A DNA stretch of 64,000 nucleotides from Rhizobium sp. BT03 (GTDB lineage Bacteria; Pseudomonadota; Alphaproteobacteria; Rhizobiales; Rhizobiaceae): positions 3,756,001-3,820,000 of the forward strand of contig NZ_CP125640.1 in NCBI RefSeq assembly GCF_030053155.1, read 5' to 3'. Below, piece by piece: positions 45,966-55,134 of the stretch. Every line of letters begins with the position of its first letter. Position 1 is the first letter of the stretch. A program made the position numbers and the translations under genes. The notes below the pieces were generated by a model. That model saw only the letters and a program-made list of their open reading frames with translations, made no database searches and had not been told where the DNA came from.

Positions 45966-46643
45966 ATGGCATCGCATCCGTACATCTCGGGAAGTGGTAA
46001 CATCGCGCAGATGATCGGCTTTCTTCGTAAGAATTTTCCGGCAACAGTGACTTCGGAGACCGTCAAAAAATACCAGCTCGCACCAAACAACGAGAGCTAT
46101 GTGATAAATGCGTTGCAGTTCATCAAAGTCATCGATGAGGAAGGCAAACGTACCAAGGAAGGACACGACGTATTCGTACTTCCTGACGGCGAGTTCGAGG
46201 CAGGATTTCAGCGTCTTGTCAAAGAAGCCTATTCCGACCTCTTCGAGCATTTTGCTGATGACGCGTGGTCTCTTCACAAGCCAAAGTTGGTTGGATATTT
46301 CAGGACGGCCGACAAGACGAGCGAGGTTATAGGCGGACGTCAAGCTTCGGTGTTTCAAGCATTCGCTGCCCTTTCTGGCTTTGAGCAAGCGCAGAGCAAG
46401 GCGCATAACAGCACCAAGACGAAGCCCGCGTCAAATTTCTCGAAGCAGCTGAAATCCAAACCGGCTAAGTCGAAAGAGCCAGCGCCTCACATCGAAGTGT
46501 CAGCGCCACCGGCGGCGGCAGCTTCCCCGAAAAAGGACATGGCACTCACGGTTCGGATTGAGATCAACCTTCCGGCCGAAGGCTCGCAGGAAACGTACGA
46601 CAACATCTTCCGCAGCATCCGGGCGAATCTTTTGAATGAGTGA
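45966..46643 (+). CDS. DUF5343-type protein of a two-gene accessory module
   Basis: The 225-aa product begins MASHPYISGSGNIAQMIGFL, with FPATVTSETVKKYQLAPNNE and YVINALQFIKVIDEEGKRT, followed by KLVGYFRTADKTSEVIGGRQ. This winged-helix-like layout is what I know as DUF5343. A lysine/proline-rich linker (~155-190) leads to a short C-terminal domain (LTVRIEINLPAEGSQETYDN). It overlaps the next gene by eight bases, so they are co-translated. Members often occur in mobile or defence regions; function is unknown. The longer frame from 45897 is not supported. Confidence 0.65.
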   Translation: MASHPYISGSGNIAQMIGFLRKNFPATVTSETVKKYQLAPNNESYVINALQFIKVIDEEGKRTKEGHDVFVLPDGEFEAGFQRLVKEAYSDLFEHFADDAWSLHKPKLVGYFRTADKTSEVIGGRQASVFQAFAALSGFEQAQSKAHNSTKTKPASNFSKQLKSKPAKSKEPAPHIEVSAPPAAAASPKKDMALTVRIEINLPAEGSQETYDNIFRSIRANLLNE

Positions 46644-47121
46644 TAGCCTGACACTTTTCGAAGACATCGCTAGGAGGGCTGTGAACGTCGGAAAGGATTC
46701 AGCGCGGCCCCCAGGCAAGGCGATTCATCCCTTCGATGAAAGGAACATCCATCCGGAGATAGGTAAGGTCGCACAGCCCCTCTTCGACGACGGCCATTAC
46801 TCTCAGGCTACCTTCGAGGTCTTCAAATTCATTGATCTCAAGGTGAAGAAGCTTTCCCGCGTCAATGACAGCGGATATGGCCTCATGATGAATGCCTTTG
46901 GCGACAAGAACACGAAGATCAAGCTGACCGAGATGTCGACGCAAACCGAACTCGACGAGCAGAGCGGCTACAAATTCATCTTCGCAGGCGCGATGTCTGC
47001 CATCAGAAACCCGCGCGGACATGAAATCAATGCCGACTCAATCGACCGTTGCCTCGATCATCTGACCTTGGCCTCCGTCTTGCTTCGTCGCCTTGAGGAA
47101 CGTGTGCACCCCAAACCGTGA
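46636..47121 (+). CDS. TIGR02391 (Ymh)-type protein
   Basis: The 161-aa product shows IHPEIGKVAQPLFDDGHYSQ, ATFEVFKFIDLKVKKLS, GLMMNAFGDKN and KFIFAGAMSAIRNPRGHE, the pattern of the TIGR02391 family found in phage and defence contexts. The RNPRGH motif could be a metal or nucleic-acid site; this is speculation. It is translationally coupled to the DUF5343-like gene. Confidence 0.65.
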   Translation: MSDSLTLFEDIARRAVNVGKDSARPPGKAIHPFDERNIHPEIGKVAQPLFDDGHYSQATFEVFKFIDLKVKKLSRVNDSGYGLMMNAFGDKNTKIKLTEMSTQTELDEQSGYKFIFAGAMSAIRNPRGHEINADSIDRCLDHLTLASVLLRRLEERVHPKP

Positions 47122-47550
47122 CTTAGCTTATGACAATTGGTGAGAAATGCGAGCGCCGGAGCTGGCACATAGGCTTCATCTCTGAGTGAAGCAGTGAAAC
47201 GGGGAAGAAGCTACACGAAGCCACCATGCGCAAAGTTACAGATCCCCGCTCGCGGGCGATCTTCGATGCCGTTGAAACCAGTGTGGCTTTTAGCTCATCT
47301 AACATCTCTAATAACGAGGCGCGCTTCGTGCGCCGAAGGTCTCATCGTTTCTTATCAAATGCCCGGCCCTGAAGATCTAGGTTTGCCAGATCGGCTGCCA
47401 ACGGTCACGGTTGAGCCTCCTGATCTTACCGACCCGCGGACATAACATGCCGAGACCGGACCAACCGATCACAGGTTATAAAATGCACTGCTATTCTGCC
47501 ACGCTCAAATTCGGAAAAAAATCCGTAATGGCATGGGCGGCACGGACTGA
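47122..47550. other. Gene-poor stretch, nothing recognised
   Basis: Only short frames without ribosome sites are open. One (ending 47445) has a protein-like end (MPGPEDLGLPDRLPTVTVEP), which may be a remnant. Confidence 0.35.
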
Positions 47551-47749
47551 ATGGCACCTACGAGCAATGATGACATCCTGCGCGCCCTTGGTCGGGTCGA
47601 AGGCAAGACCTACCGGGATCGAGGAGAACGTTTCTCTCCTCCGTGAGGTCAGCGAGGAGAAGCAGAACGCCGATGACAGCCGCGGTGCGATCCATCGTCG
47701 CCTTGACTAGCAAGGGGCAGAGATCAGCCCTCTCGATAAGCTGTGGTGA
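47551..47749 (+). pseudogene. Remnant of a DUF1515-like small protein gene
   Basis: Frame 1 gives MAPTSNDDILRALGRVEGK. After a shift near 47615 frame 2 gives GIEENVSLLREVSEEKQNAD and DSRGAIHRRLD, then a TAG and in-frame QGAEISPLDKLW. Joined, these read like the coiled DUF1515 proteins common in rhizobia. One indel plus one stop codon indicate a decayed gene. Family naming is from memory of the pattern. Confidence 0.5.
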
Positions 47750-48075
47750 TAAATACCGGCCTGGACGCCAAGGTTCGCGTGCTGTGGCTTGGCTGAGGCA
47801 TGGGCTGATCAATTGATCGATGGCGCCGGTCCGCCATCTGCGTCCCGTCGGATGCCACCTTTAGGATTACGCCGAATTGGGGACAACTCTAACGCTTGCA
47901 GTCGCGGGGTTTTGGAGTCAATTTAAAGTTGACCAAACGTGACGCCATGGCTGCTCTTTGGCGAGTGCTTTGGAGGTGTCCGCTCGCCACACGAATGTCA
48001 CTGATCCTACATCAGCTTGATTCATCACGCGTTTTCTTTGGTTGTGCACCATTAACCGGAATGATGGAGGCTTTT

Positions 48076-48408
48076 ATGAAACTTGTCCCAGCGATAGTCT
48101 TTGTAATTTTTGTCGGATGGAGTGCGAATCTTCCCGTATCAGCGGAAGAGCTCGTCTTACCTCCGCCGGTTCAGGTTGTCCCGCCAACCGCAGCCCAGTT
48201 GATCGAACGGGGTCAACTCAATGGGGCTGGGCTAGCTCCAGCGCCATCTGTTCCTAATTCAGGTTTCAATGTTGGCACGGTGGGTGGAAACTCGATATCT
48301 CCAAACGGGTCCGGCGGATCGCCGCCGCCTCCTCTTAATCCGCGCAATTTCAGTGGAAATGGACCTTCTGGCACTGGAGTTACCTACACCATCCCTCTTG
48401 GCAACTAA
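48076..48408 (+). CDS. Small exported Pro/Gly/Asn-rich protein
   Basis: The 110-aa product has a signal peptide (MKLVPAIVFVIFVGWSANLP, then VSA) and a mature region rich in P, G, N and S (LPPPVQVVPPTAAQLIERG; ISPNGSGGSPPPPLNPRNF). ATG 48076 has GGAGG six bases before it. Its 3' end overlaps the end of the leftward nuclease remnant by 29 bases. Function unknown. Confidence 0.5.
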   Translation: MKLVPAIVFVIFVGWSANLPVSAEELVLPPPVQVVPPTAAQLIERGQLNGAGLAPAPSVPNSGFNVGTVGGNSISPNGSGGSPPPPLNPRNFSGNGPSGTGVTYTIPLGN

Positions 48409-48896
48409 CTGCAAGCGCAAACCCCTTTTGCAGCAGGTTCTTGCCGATTTCTTCACCATTCGTTCGGTAGATGTTAACGAGCGGCCGGTGCGTTTGTGTC
48501 TTGTCCACCGCGCCGCTGGAATACGACACGCAATCCCTTTTCAGCCAAAAGCTCTTTCAATCGTCCCATGGCGATCAGCGCCAGCTTCCGTTCCTTGATG
48601 CACTTCGCGTGCGATCCGATCTCCGGCGTATCTATGCCCGAGACGAACGGAACACCTTCCCCCAGCAGCCGCATGTTCTGACCGTCGCATTTCACTGTGT
48701 CGCCATCGATGGCCGTTAGCGATGCGCAGAGGATCAATTCTGCCTCATCAATAGCAGGTAGTCCTAACCTGACGGACCGGGCCACCAACCCACGTGCTTT
48801 GCGGTGTCGAAGTGCAGGTCGTCGGCGTGTACGTGGGCTGCTGTCACTGCATTCCTTGATTGTAACCTTGTCCGCCTGCAATAAGAGCGTCCCCAT
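48380..48896 (-). pseudogene. Frameshifted thermonuclease (SNase)-like gene
   Basis: The first frame gives LTAIDGDTVKCDGQNMRLLG, SGIDTPEIGSHAKCIKERKL and MGRLKELLAEKGLRV. Near 48525 the reading continues in another phase: YSSGAVDKTQTHRPLVNIYR, then TNGEEIGKNLLQKGFALAVS and a TAA at 48380-48382. The joined protein has the nuclease core (DGDT, R..G.D.PE, and the late Y.....G) and a normal end. A one-base change is enough. It lies back-to-back with the DNA ligase gene. The upstream part of the first frame is not nuclease-like, so the original start is unclear. Confidence 0.6.
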
Positions 48897-49010
48897 GACG
48901 AAGCCGCCCAGTAAGCCTTCCAAGCCGTTGCTCAGCGAACCCGACGCTCCGCCCCGCAGCCAGGCGCGGCGGCGCCGAGATCCCGCCAACCCAATCTTCC
49001 TCTCGATCCT

Positions 49011-49943
49011 ATGCCGGCGCGCATCGACCCGTGCCTTGCGTTACCGAAGCCACGGCCACCGAAGGGCCGTGACTGGGTTTACGAGATCAAGTGGGACGGG
49101 TACCGCCTGGTCGTTCACATCGAGCCGTCTGGCGTCCGCATTCTGACCAGGGGAGGGCACGACTGGACGGTTCGCTTCCCGGCTATCGTGGCCGAGGCAA
49201 AGAGACTTCCAGTTTCAACGGCGATATTGGACGGTGAAGCCGTAGTGCTTGACGAGCAGGGGCGGGCGGACTTCGGGAAACTCCAACAGTCGCTCGGCGG
49301 CCGCGGCGGCAGAAGGACGTCGAGAGACGCGATATTGATGGTCTTCGATCTGCTCCACTTCGACGGCCATGACCTCACGGGAACCGAACTCACGTCGCGG
49401 CGTCATCTCCTGGACGGGCTGGTGGCTCCCGGCGGCGAAGATGCCATTCGACTGTCCGAGGAAATCGAGGCCGATGGAGACGCGCTCTTGCGCATCGCCT
49501 GTGAGCACGGGCTAGAAGGGATCATCGCCAAGCGGAGGGACGCACGATATCGATCCGGCCGGCTGGGTGACTGGGTGAAGATCAAATGCACCCAGAGCGA
49601 TGGCTTCGTGATCGTTGGAAATGAGAAGGCGATAGCATCATTCGGGGACATCGGGCGGTTGCTGCTCGCCGCGCGCAAGGGAAATGAGCTCGTCTATGTC
49701 GGGGGAGCGGGAACCGGCTTCAACGAACGCTCCGCGGCTGAGCTGCGGAAGCAGATGGATAAGTTGATCATCGGCAAACCCGCTGTCGACACTGGGCGGA
49801 AGCGAAACGCGGTCTTCATCGATCCGAAGCTTGTCGCTGAGATTGAATATCGAGCCTGGACGCATGACGGGAAGCTCCGTCACGCGTCTTACAAGGGGTT
49901 GCGGGATGCTGCTGAGAGTGCGGCAGTTTATCGGATCAACTAG
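49011..49943 (+). CDS. Stand-alone ATP-dependent DNA ligase (LigD ligase-domain type), probable 5' frameshift
   Basis: The 310-aa product has motif I DWVYEIKWDGYR with nucleotidyl-lysine Lys27, motif III ILMVFDLLHFDG, motif IV GLEGIIAKRRDARY and motif V GDWVKIKCTQ. An OB-fold C-terminus follows and ends normally (ASYKGLRDAAESAAVYRI). Such ligases act in non-homologous end joining or plasmid-borne repair. The frame upstream of ATG 49011 still reads RQPNLPLDP, while the likely original N-terminus (MTKPPSKPSKPLLSEPDAPP, from 48895) is in another phase. One missing C near 48987 would explain this. The catalytic part is intact and could start at 49011. Confidence 0.75.
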   Translation: MPARIDPCLALPKPRPPKGRDWVYEIKWDGYRLVVHIEPSGVRILTRGGHDWTVRFPAIVAEAKRLPVSTAILDGEAVVLDEQGRADFGKLQQSLGGRGGRRTSRDAILMVFDLLHFDGHDLTGTELTSRRHLLDGLVAPGGEDAIRLSEEIEADGDALLRIACEHGLEGIIAKRRDARYRSGRLGDWVKIKCTQSDGFVIVGNEKAIASFGDIGRLLLAARKGNELVYVGGAGTGFNERSAAELRKQMDKLIIGKPAVDTGRKRNAVFIDPKLVAEIEYRAWTHDGKLRHASYKGLRDAAESAAVYRIN

Positions 49944-50017
49944 ACTTCGAACCCACCGACGCTTGCCGACGCCGCGATCATTACAAGCCCCAGCTGGTCA
50001 CGGAGCGGGGATCGCCG

Positions 50018-50611
50018 CTAGGGTGCAGGATCAAGGGTAGTCCCGTTGTTTCGCGCGAGCCAAGGATGGCTTCCAGTCTTCTGGCAGTTTGGATATTTTT
50101 GCTCCCATCCTGCGGCTGCTTTCACGAAAGTGACGTCAAAGCCGGCTTGCACCCGCGTATCGGTCGAGCGTTTGCAAGGGACAACCATGTACATCGCGAG
50201 CCCGTTTTTAGCCGGATCCCGTATGATGGTGGAGTTGAATGTCGTATCACCATGCGTCTCGATACCGTATTGACCGGACCCAGTATTCAAGTTGGAAGGT
50301 CGGGCGGTGCAAATTGTATAGCCCTTGGGTGTCCGGATAAATGGATGAGTATCTTGCTCGTTATTCTGTCCCTCAATGGGAATGGCAGCAACGGCTAAGC
50401 CCACAAGAGTCGGATCCACGCCCAGCGCCCCGGCGGCAACTGTGATTAGCGCTTTCCCCTCGGGGGTGTTGAGTTCCTTGGCAGTCTTATCGATGAAACT
50501 CATCCTGTTGCATTGCTTCAGAACTTCGAAATGCGAGACGAGCACATCATCGTCCGCTGACACTTGAAATGGAGTGAGAGCGACAATTACCCCTGCGATG
50601 AGCATTTTCAT
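50018..50611 (-). CDS. Exported hypothetical protein
   Basis: The 197-aa product has a signal peptide (MKMLIAGVIVALTPFQVSAD) and a mature part with VLKQCNRMSFIDKTAKELNT, AAGALGVDPTLVGLAVAAIP and late cysteines. GGGAGAAAG precedes ATG 50611. It converges with the ligase gene. No family recognised. Confidence 0.55.
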   Translation of the reverse strand: MKMLIAGVIVALTPFQVSADDDVLVSHFEVLKQCNRMSFIDKTAKELNTPEGKALITVAAGALGVDPTLVGLAVAAIPIEGQNNEQDTHPFIRTPKGYTICTARPSNLNTGSGQYGIETHGDTTFNSTIIRDPAKNGLAMYMVVPCKRSTDTRVQAGFDVTFVKAAAGWEQKYPNCQKTGSHPWLARNNGTTLDPAP

Positions 50612-50832
50612 AGCTTTCTCCCTATGCAAGTATTGATGTAGAAATGGCATTGATGCCACTGTAACGTTTACGCCAAAATCTGAATATTTGAAAGAAACAC
50701 GAAGAAATTACAATCTACCACTAGTGGATGAATCGGCCGAAAGGCGGCCGGGCCCCCGGCTAACATTTGCGTGCCAGTTCAAGCACGGCTAGTTGTTGTG
50801 GAGAAGACGACGGCGAATCCGGGGGGCATGGC

Positions 50833-51060
50833 ATGGGGTGGTTTTCTCGTGATCACGCGTTCGAGGAATATCAGCGGTGAGAGCGTGCGCTAGAACAATC
50901 TAAGCCCCAGGAATATCTGGCCTACTTCATCGGGATCAACAGCAAAGCAATTGTCACAGAGCTGCGGATCATCCGATGGATCTTGATCGCGATCCTGCTC
51001 ATGCTCGTCACGCTCGCAAACTCTTTGCTGCCAGCAGGTTGGTGGCATCGCGGCTTCTGA
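50833..51060 (+). pseudogene. Small membrane-protein gene with internal stop
   Basis: ATG 50833 with GGGGGG upstream gives MGWFSRDHAFEEYQR, then TGA, then ERALEQSKPQEYLAYFIGIN, SKAIVTELRIIRWILIAILL, MLVTLANSLLPAGWWHRGF and a stop. The part after the TGA has a clear membrane span. A CGA-to-TGA change explains the break. There is no start codon close after the stop, so it is probably dead. Confidence 0.5.
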
Positions 51061-51326
51061 GAGGTAGGGATGAGCCGGTCCACTATAGGTCTCAGTAGTC
51101 CCGTGCCGACGTCTACGCCCAGCGCTCATCCAGTTTTCGCCGGTGCTGCGCGATTCTGCGGCAGCATTGCGCAGCGCGCTGCAGTATGATTTCGTCTAGC
51201 GGAGCATGGGCAAGGTTCCACGCTCCGACGAAGGAATTGGCGTTTCGATCCCTGGCGTCAGAAACGAAAGGACCTGCGGAACGCATCCTCCGCACGTTCT
51301 TTTTTCGCCTTTCAGACTGCGCGCGG
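51061..51326. other. Intergenic stretch, nothing recognised
   Basis: Short frames are open in both strands but lack family features or ribosome sites. Confidence 0.3.
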
Positions 51327-51833
51327 CTAGTTAGCAAATACGCTTACCAGCGTTTTCAGTGTATAGATCGTCTCGTCCTTGAGCTGCACCATCTCGCCGA
51401 AGTGAAACGGATCGATGCCACCTGATCCGCCCGAGCAGTTGTTATGCGTGATGTCGGTCATCTTCTGCACCTCGGCCATGATCGAGTTGATCGTTGGCAC
51501 TTCCGGTGTGAGATCATTGTCGCCAGCCTTCGCCAGGGCGAGGCGGATATCGTTGATCTGGTTTGCAACGGTAGCGCTCAGTTGGAGGGTTACGTCTTGA
51601 TGGATCGGGTTGAGCCCATTCGAACCGCCCGGGCAATTGTTGTTGACGAGTTGTGCCATTGTCTGAGCGTTGGCCACGGTTTTAGACAGCACCTTGTCGA
51701 TCCTGTCGTTTATAGGTGCTGCGAAAGCAGGTTGGAAGGCAAAAGTAGCCATTCCGAGCACGACGAAAGTTCGCGCTATAGCACGACGGTCCAAGGCATT
51801 TGTCACTAAACGGAATGTTGAGCTTGCACACAT
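51327..51833 (-). CDS. Exported protein with duplicated NNC-GGS motif
   Basis: The 168-aa product has a signal peptide (RTFVVLGMATFAFQPAFA) and two related halves, each with a helix and a loop: VNNNCPGGSNGLNPIHQ and THNNCSGGSGGIDPFHF. The two conserved cysteines probably pair. ATG 51833 is preceded by GGGAGTAGG. I know no family. The duplication suggests a two-site binding or scaffold protein in the periplasm. Confidence 0.55.
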   Translation of the reverse strand: MCASSTFRLVTNALDRRAIARTFVVLGMATFAFQPAFAAPINDRIDKVLSKTVANAQTMAQLVNNNCPGGSNGLNPIHQDVTLQLSATVANQINDIRLALAKAGDNDLTPEVPTINSIMAEVQKMTDITHNNCSGGSGGIDPFHFGEMVQLKDETIYTLKTLVSVFAN

Positions 51834-52178
51834 TTGACCTACTCCCAATCTCGATTGTTAGTTGAACGCGGCTATTGCTCTTGGAAATCAATAAGGGCAA
51901 ATTATTGCGCCTTGCAGTGGTGCACGTCAAGATAGTAGAACACCTCAGATAGTGGTACGCGTCAGCGGCGGAGATAGCCTTTAGGGCAGTGCAACGGGTT
52001 GCACATGTCGTGCGTAAGCCGCGTTCTCCAGCGAATTCGTACATCCCAGCGGCCCATATTAATCAGACTTTGCATATGGAATACCGCCGCTTTAGGCGGG
52101 GCCATGACCGGAAACTGGGGTGGGAGACTGTTAACTACAAGGCGATCGGCCGTGCAATCCAAAGCCTAGATGGCATGA

Positions 52179-52373
52179 TCAACATTCAGTGGTCCGAATA
52201 ACCGACTTAGCTGATGGCTCGACCAGGCCATCGGCGCCGCGCAATTCCTCCAGATAGTCTTTTCTTGCCCGCCGTCTGGCGAGTGCTCGCGCAAGGTTGA
52301 GCATGGCTTCCTTGCCAGCTTCTGGCAGATCATCGAATCGGCCCGTAGTGTTCCCATTGACGTCTGGCGCCAC
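52179..52373 (-). CDS. Short hypothetical protein next to tRNA (possible remnant)
   Basis: The 64-aa frame starts at GTG: TTGRFDDLPEAGKEAMLNLA, RALARRRARKDYLEELRG. It looks helical and DNA-binding-like, with a weak ribosome site. It lies 110 bases from the tRNA 3' end, where integration modules often sit, so it could be a piece of one. No further support. Confidence 0.35.
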   Translation of the reverse strand: MAPDVNGNTTGRFDDLPEAGKEAMLNLARALARRRARKDYLEELRGADGLVEPSAKSVIRTTEC

Positions 52374-52483
52374 AGATCCCGATTTTTCTGCGAAACCGAA
52401 AGCTGTGGGAGACTACTAATGGCCCGCTTCCTATACGCTTCCTGTTCGGTCGAAACAAATCGGGGATCAGTCCCTGATTTATA

Positions 52484-52560
52484 TGGCGCACCCGACAGGA
52501 TTCGAACCTGTGACCTTTGGAATCGGAATCCAACACTCTATCCAGCTGAGCTACGGGTGC
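52484..52560 (-). tRNA. tRNA-Arg (CCG anticodon)
   Basis: On the minus strand a full cloverleaf can be drawn: acceptor GCACCCG/CGGGTGC, D-arm AGCTCAGCTGGATAGAG and anticodon stem TTGGA/TCCAA region with loop TTCCGAT (anticodon CCG). The T-arm is CACAGGTTCGAATCCTGT. The CCA is encoded. It reads arginine CGG codons. Confidence 0.9.
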
Positions 52561-52700
52561 ATGCCGAAGGCGGTTTGAATCGCCTGTCCGATGGGTGGTT
52601 CTTAGCCTAGCTTGCGGCCGGCTTCAATCGCGAAATTCTCAGAAATACCGATGCTTGCGGTTTGCGGGGTGTTTTTATTCGTCAGCCTTGGGATTGAACG

Positions 52701-52732
52701 AAAAACTCCGCCGGCCTTTGCGGGCGGCGGAG
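52701..52732 (-). terminator. Terminator of the xyl transport operon
   Basis: On the minus strand CTCCGCCG and CGGCGGAG pair across a GC-rich loop and are followed by TTTTT. It lies 33 bases past the xylG stop. Confidence 0.75.
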
Positions 52733-52764
52733 CGGTTGTCTGGGGCAGGGCGCCTTGACGGCGA

Positions 52765-53547
<783 letters not shown>

Positions 53548-53561
53548 GTCTAGGGCTCCTC

Positions 53562-54875
53562 TCACTTGGCACGGGCGCGATAGACGGTGTCGAGCCAGAC
53601 CGCCACGACGAGGACAGTGCCGACGACGACGCTCTGCAGCGGGGTGTCGACATGGGCGAGAACCATGCCCGATTGCAGCGATTGCATGACCAGCGCGCCG
53701 AGCATGGCGCCGGCAATCGTGCCGGTGCCGCCCGCCAGCGACGTCCCGCCGATCACGGCGGCAGCGATGGTGTAAAGCTCGTCGAGCGTGCCCTGCGAGT
53801 TGGTCGCGGCGTTGAGGCGGGCGGTGGAAATCGCCGCGGCGATGGCCGCGAGCACGCCCATAAGCGCGAAGATGCGCACGGTCACCCAGCGGGTCTTGAT
53901 GCCGGCGAGTTCGGCCGCCTCGGGGTTGCCGCCGATCGCGAAGACGTAGCGGCCGAAGCGCAGCCTTGTGGCAATGAAGGTCATGATGATGCCGACGACG
54001 ATCGCGATCAGCACCGGCACGGCGATGCCGTAGGGAATATCCAGGCCGGTATCGGGCCAGGGAATATTGTTGGTCTCGGCATATTTCTTGGCGATGTTGA
54101 TCGGCCAGTAATAGCTGTTGGCGATCCAGACAGCGCCGAGGATCAGCACGCAGCTGAGGATGGCGAGGAAATATTCCGCCCAGATCGGCCGGCGCGGAAA
54201 GCCGAAGCGGCGGCGCTGGCGGCGCGAGCCGACGATGCTGGCAACGACGAACAGGCAGGCGGCGATGCCGACGATCCAGCTCCAGGTGGCGCCGATCGAG
54301 CCTTCCGCGCCGCCGCCCATGATGCGGAAAGTCTGGTCCATGGGGGCAACCGTCTGGCCGCTGGTCACAAGCCAGGTCGCGCCGCGCCAGACCAGCAGGC
54401 CGCCGAGGGTGACGATGAAGGAGGGAACGTTCAGAAAGGCGATGATGATGCCCTGGAAGGCGCCGATCAGGCAGCCCGCCGCAATGCCGATGATGAGCGT
54501 GATCGCCCAGGTGAAGGGGCTGTCGAAGCCGATATATTCGGGCAGGATCTTCGCCTGGGTCACGCCCATGATCATGCCGCAGAGGCCGAGCACGGAACCG
54601 ACGGAAAGGTCGATGTTGCGGGTGACGATGATCAGCACCATGCCTGTGGTCATGATCGCGATGTCGGTCGTCTGAACCGAGAGGTTCCAGAGATTGCGCG
54701 GGGTCAGGAACAGGCCGCCGGTGATGATGTGGAAACCGATCCAGATGATGATGAGCGCGCCGATCATGCCGAGCAGGCGCGTGTCGATCTCGGTGGCGCG
54801 GAAGAAGCGGGTCACCGGATTGGCTTCCGCCGTTCGCGGCCCGCTTGATGCTGTTGATTTTACCATTTCGGCCAT
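53562..54875 (-). CDS. xylH: Xylose-type ABC transporter permease
   Basis: The 437-aa product has ten or more hydrophobic segments, with [20 protein letters not shown] and [20 protein letters not shown]. The central insert (~210-290) is typical of XylH-size permeases. [18 protein letters not shown] occurs near the end. It forms the inner-membrane channel with the XylG-like ATPase. A 259-base gap with a strong hairpin separates it from xylF. Confidence 0.85.
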   Translation of the reverse strand: MAEMVKSTASSGPRTAEANPVTRFFRATEIDTRLLGMIGALIIIWIGFHIITGGLFLTPRNLWNLSVQTTDIAIMTTGMVLIIVTRNIDLSVGSVLGLCGMIMGVTQAKILPEYIGFDSPFTWAITLIIGIAAGCLIGAFQGIIIAFLNVPSFIVTLGGLLVWRGATWLVTSGQTVAPMDQTFRIMGGGAEGSIGATWSWIVGIAACLFVVASIVGSRRQRRRFGFPRRPIWAEYFLAILSCVLILGAVWIANSYYWPINIAKKYAETNNIPWPDTGLDIPYGIAVPVLIAIVVGIIMTFIATRLRFGRYVFAIGGNPEAAELAGIKTRWVTVRIFALMGVLAAIAAAISTARLNAATNSQGTLDELYTIAAAVIGGTSLAGGTGTIAGAMLGALVMQSLQSGMVLAHVDTPLQSVVVGTVLVVAVWLDTVYRARAK

Positions 54876-55080
54876 GGGTTTGCCGTTCCCCCATTATGTT
54901 TGGACGGGTGCGCCGGCGTGCCCGAAACTGTTGGCGGCGTCATCGTCTGTTCTTCAACTGACCATCGCGATGCTTCCGGAAACCGTGGCGTGGCGTCGCG
55001 ACACCCTTCCGGCAGGGAATGCAGGTCCGCGATGGTGCGGCGAGGCGGAGGAACTGCGTCCTTGGAGTTCGCATCCGCAT

Positions 55081-55115
55081 CCGGCGCCGCAACGGTCTTT
55101 CCGCTGCGGCGCCGG
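55081..55115 (-). promoter_or_regulatory. Strong stem-loop just after xylF
   Basis: CCGGCGCCGCA and TGCGGCGCCGG pair over 11 bases with a 13-nt loop, 20 bases past the xylF stop. No T-run follows, so it probably stabilises the binding-protein message or partly ends transcription before xylH. Confidence 0.6.
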
Positions 55116-55134
55116 CATTCAGTCCGAAGCGTGC

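Noticed and set aside
50878..50880. TGA read as selenocysteine in the small membrane protein
   Set aside because: There is no SECIS-like hairpin downstream and no selenoprotein machinery; a CGA-to-TGA mutation is simpler.
52484..52560. Attachment site with a second copy of the tRNA end in the window
   Set aside because: No second copy of the tRNA 3' end was found by eye within the window.
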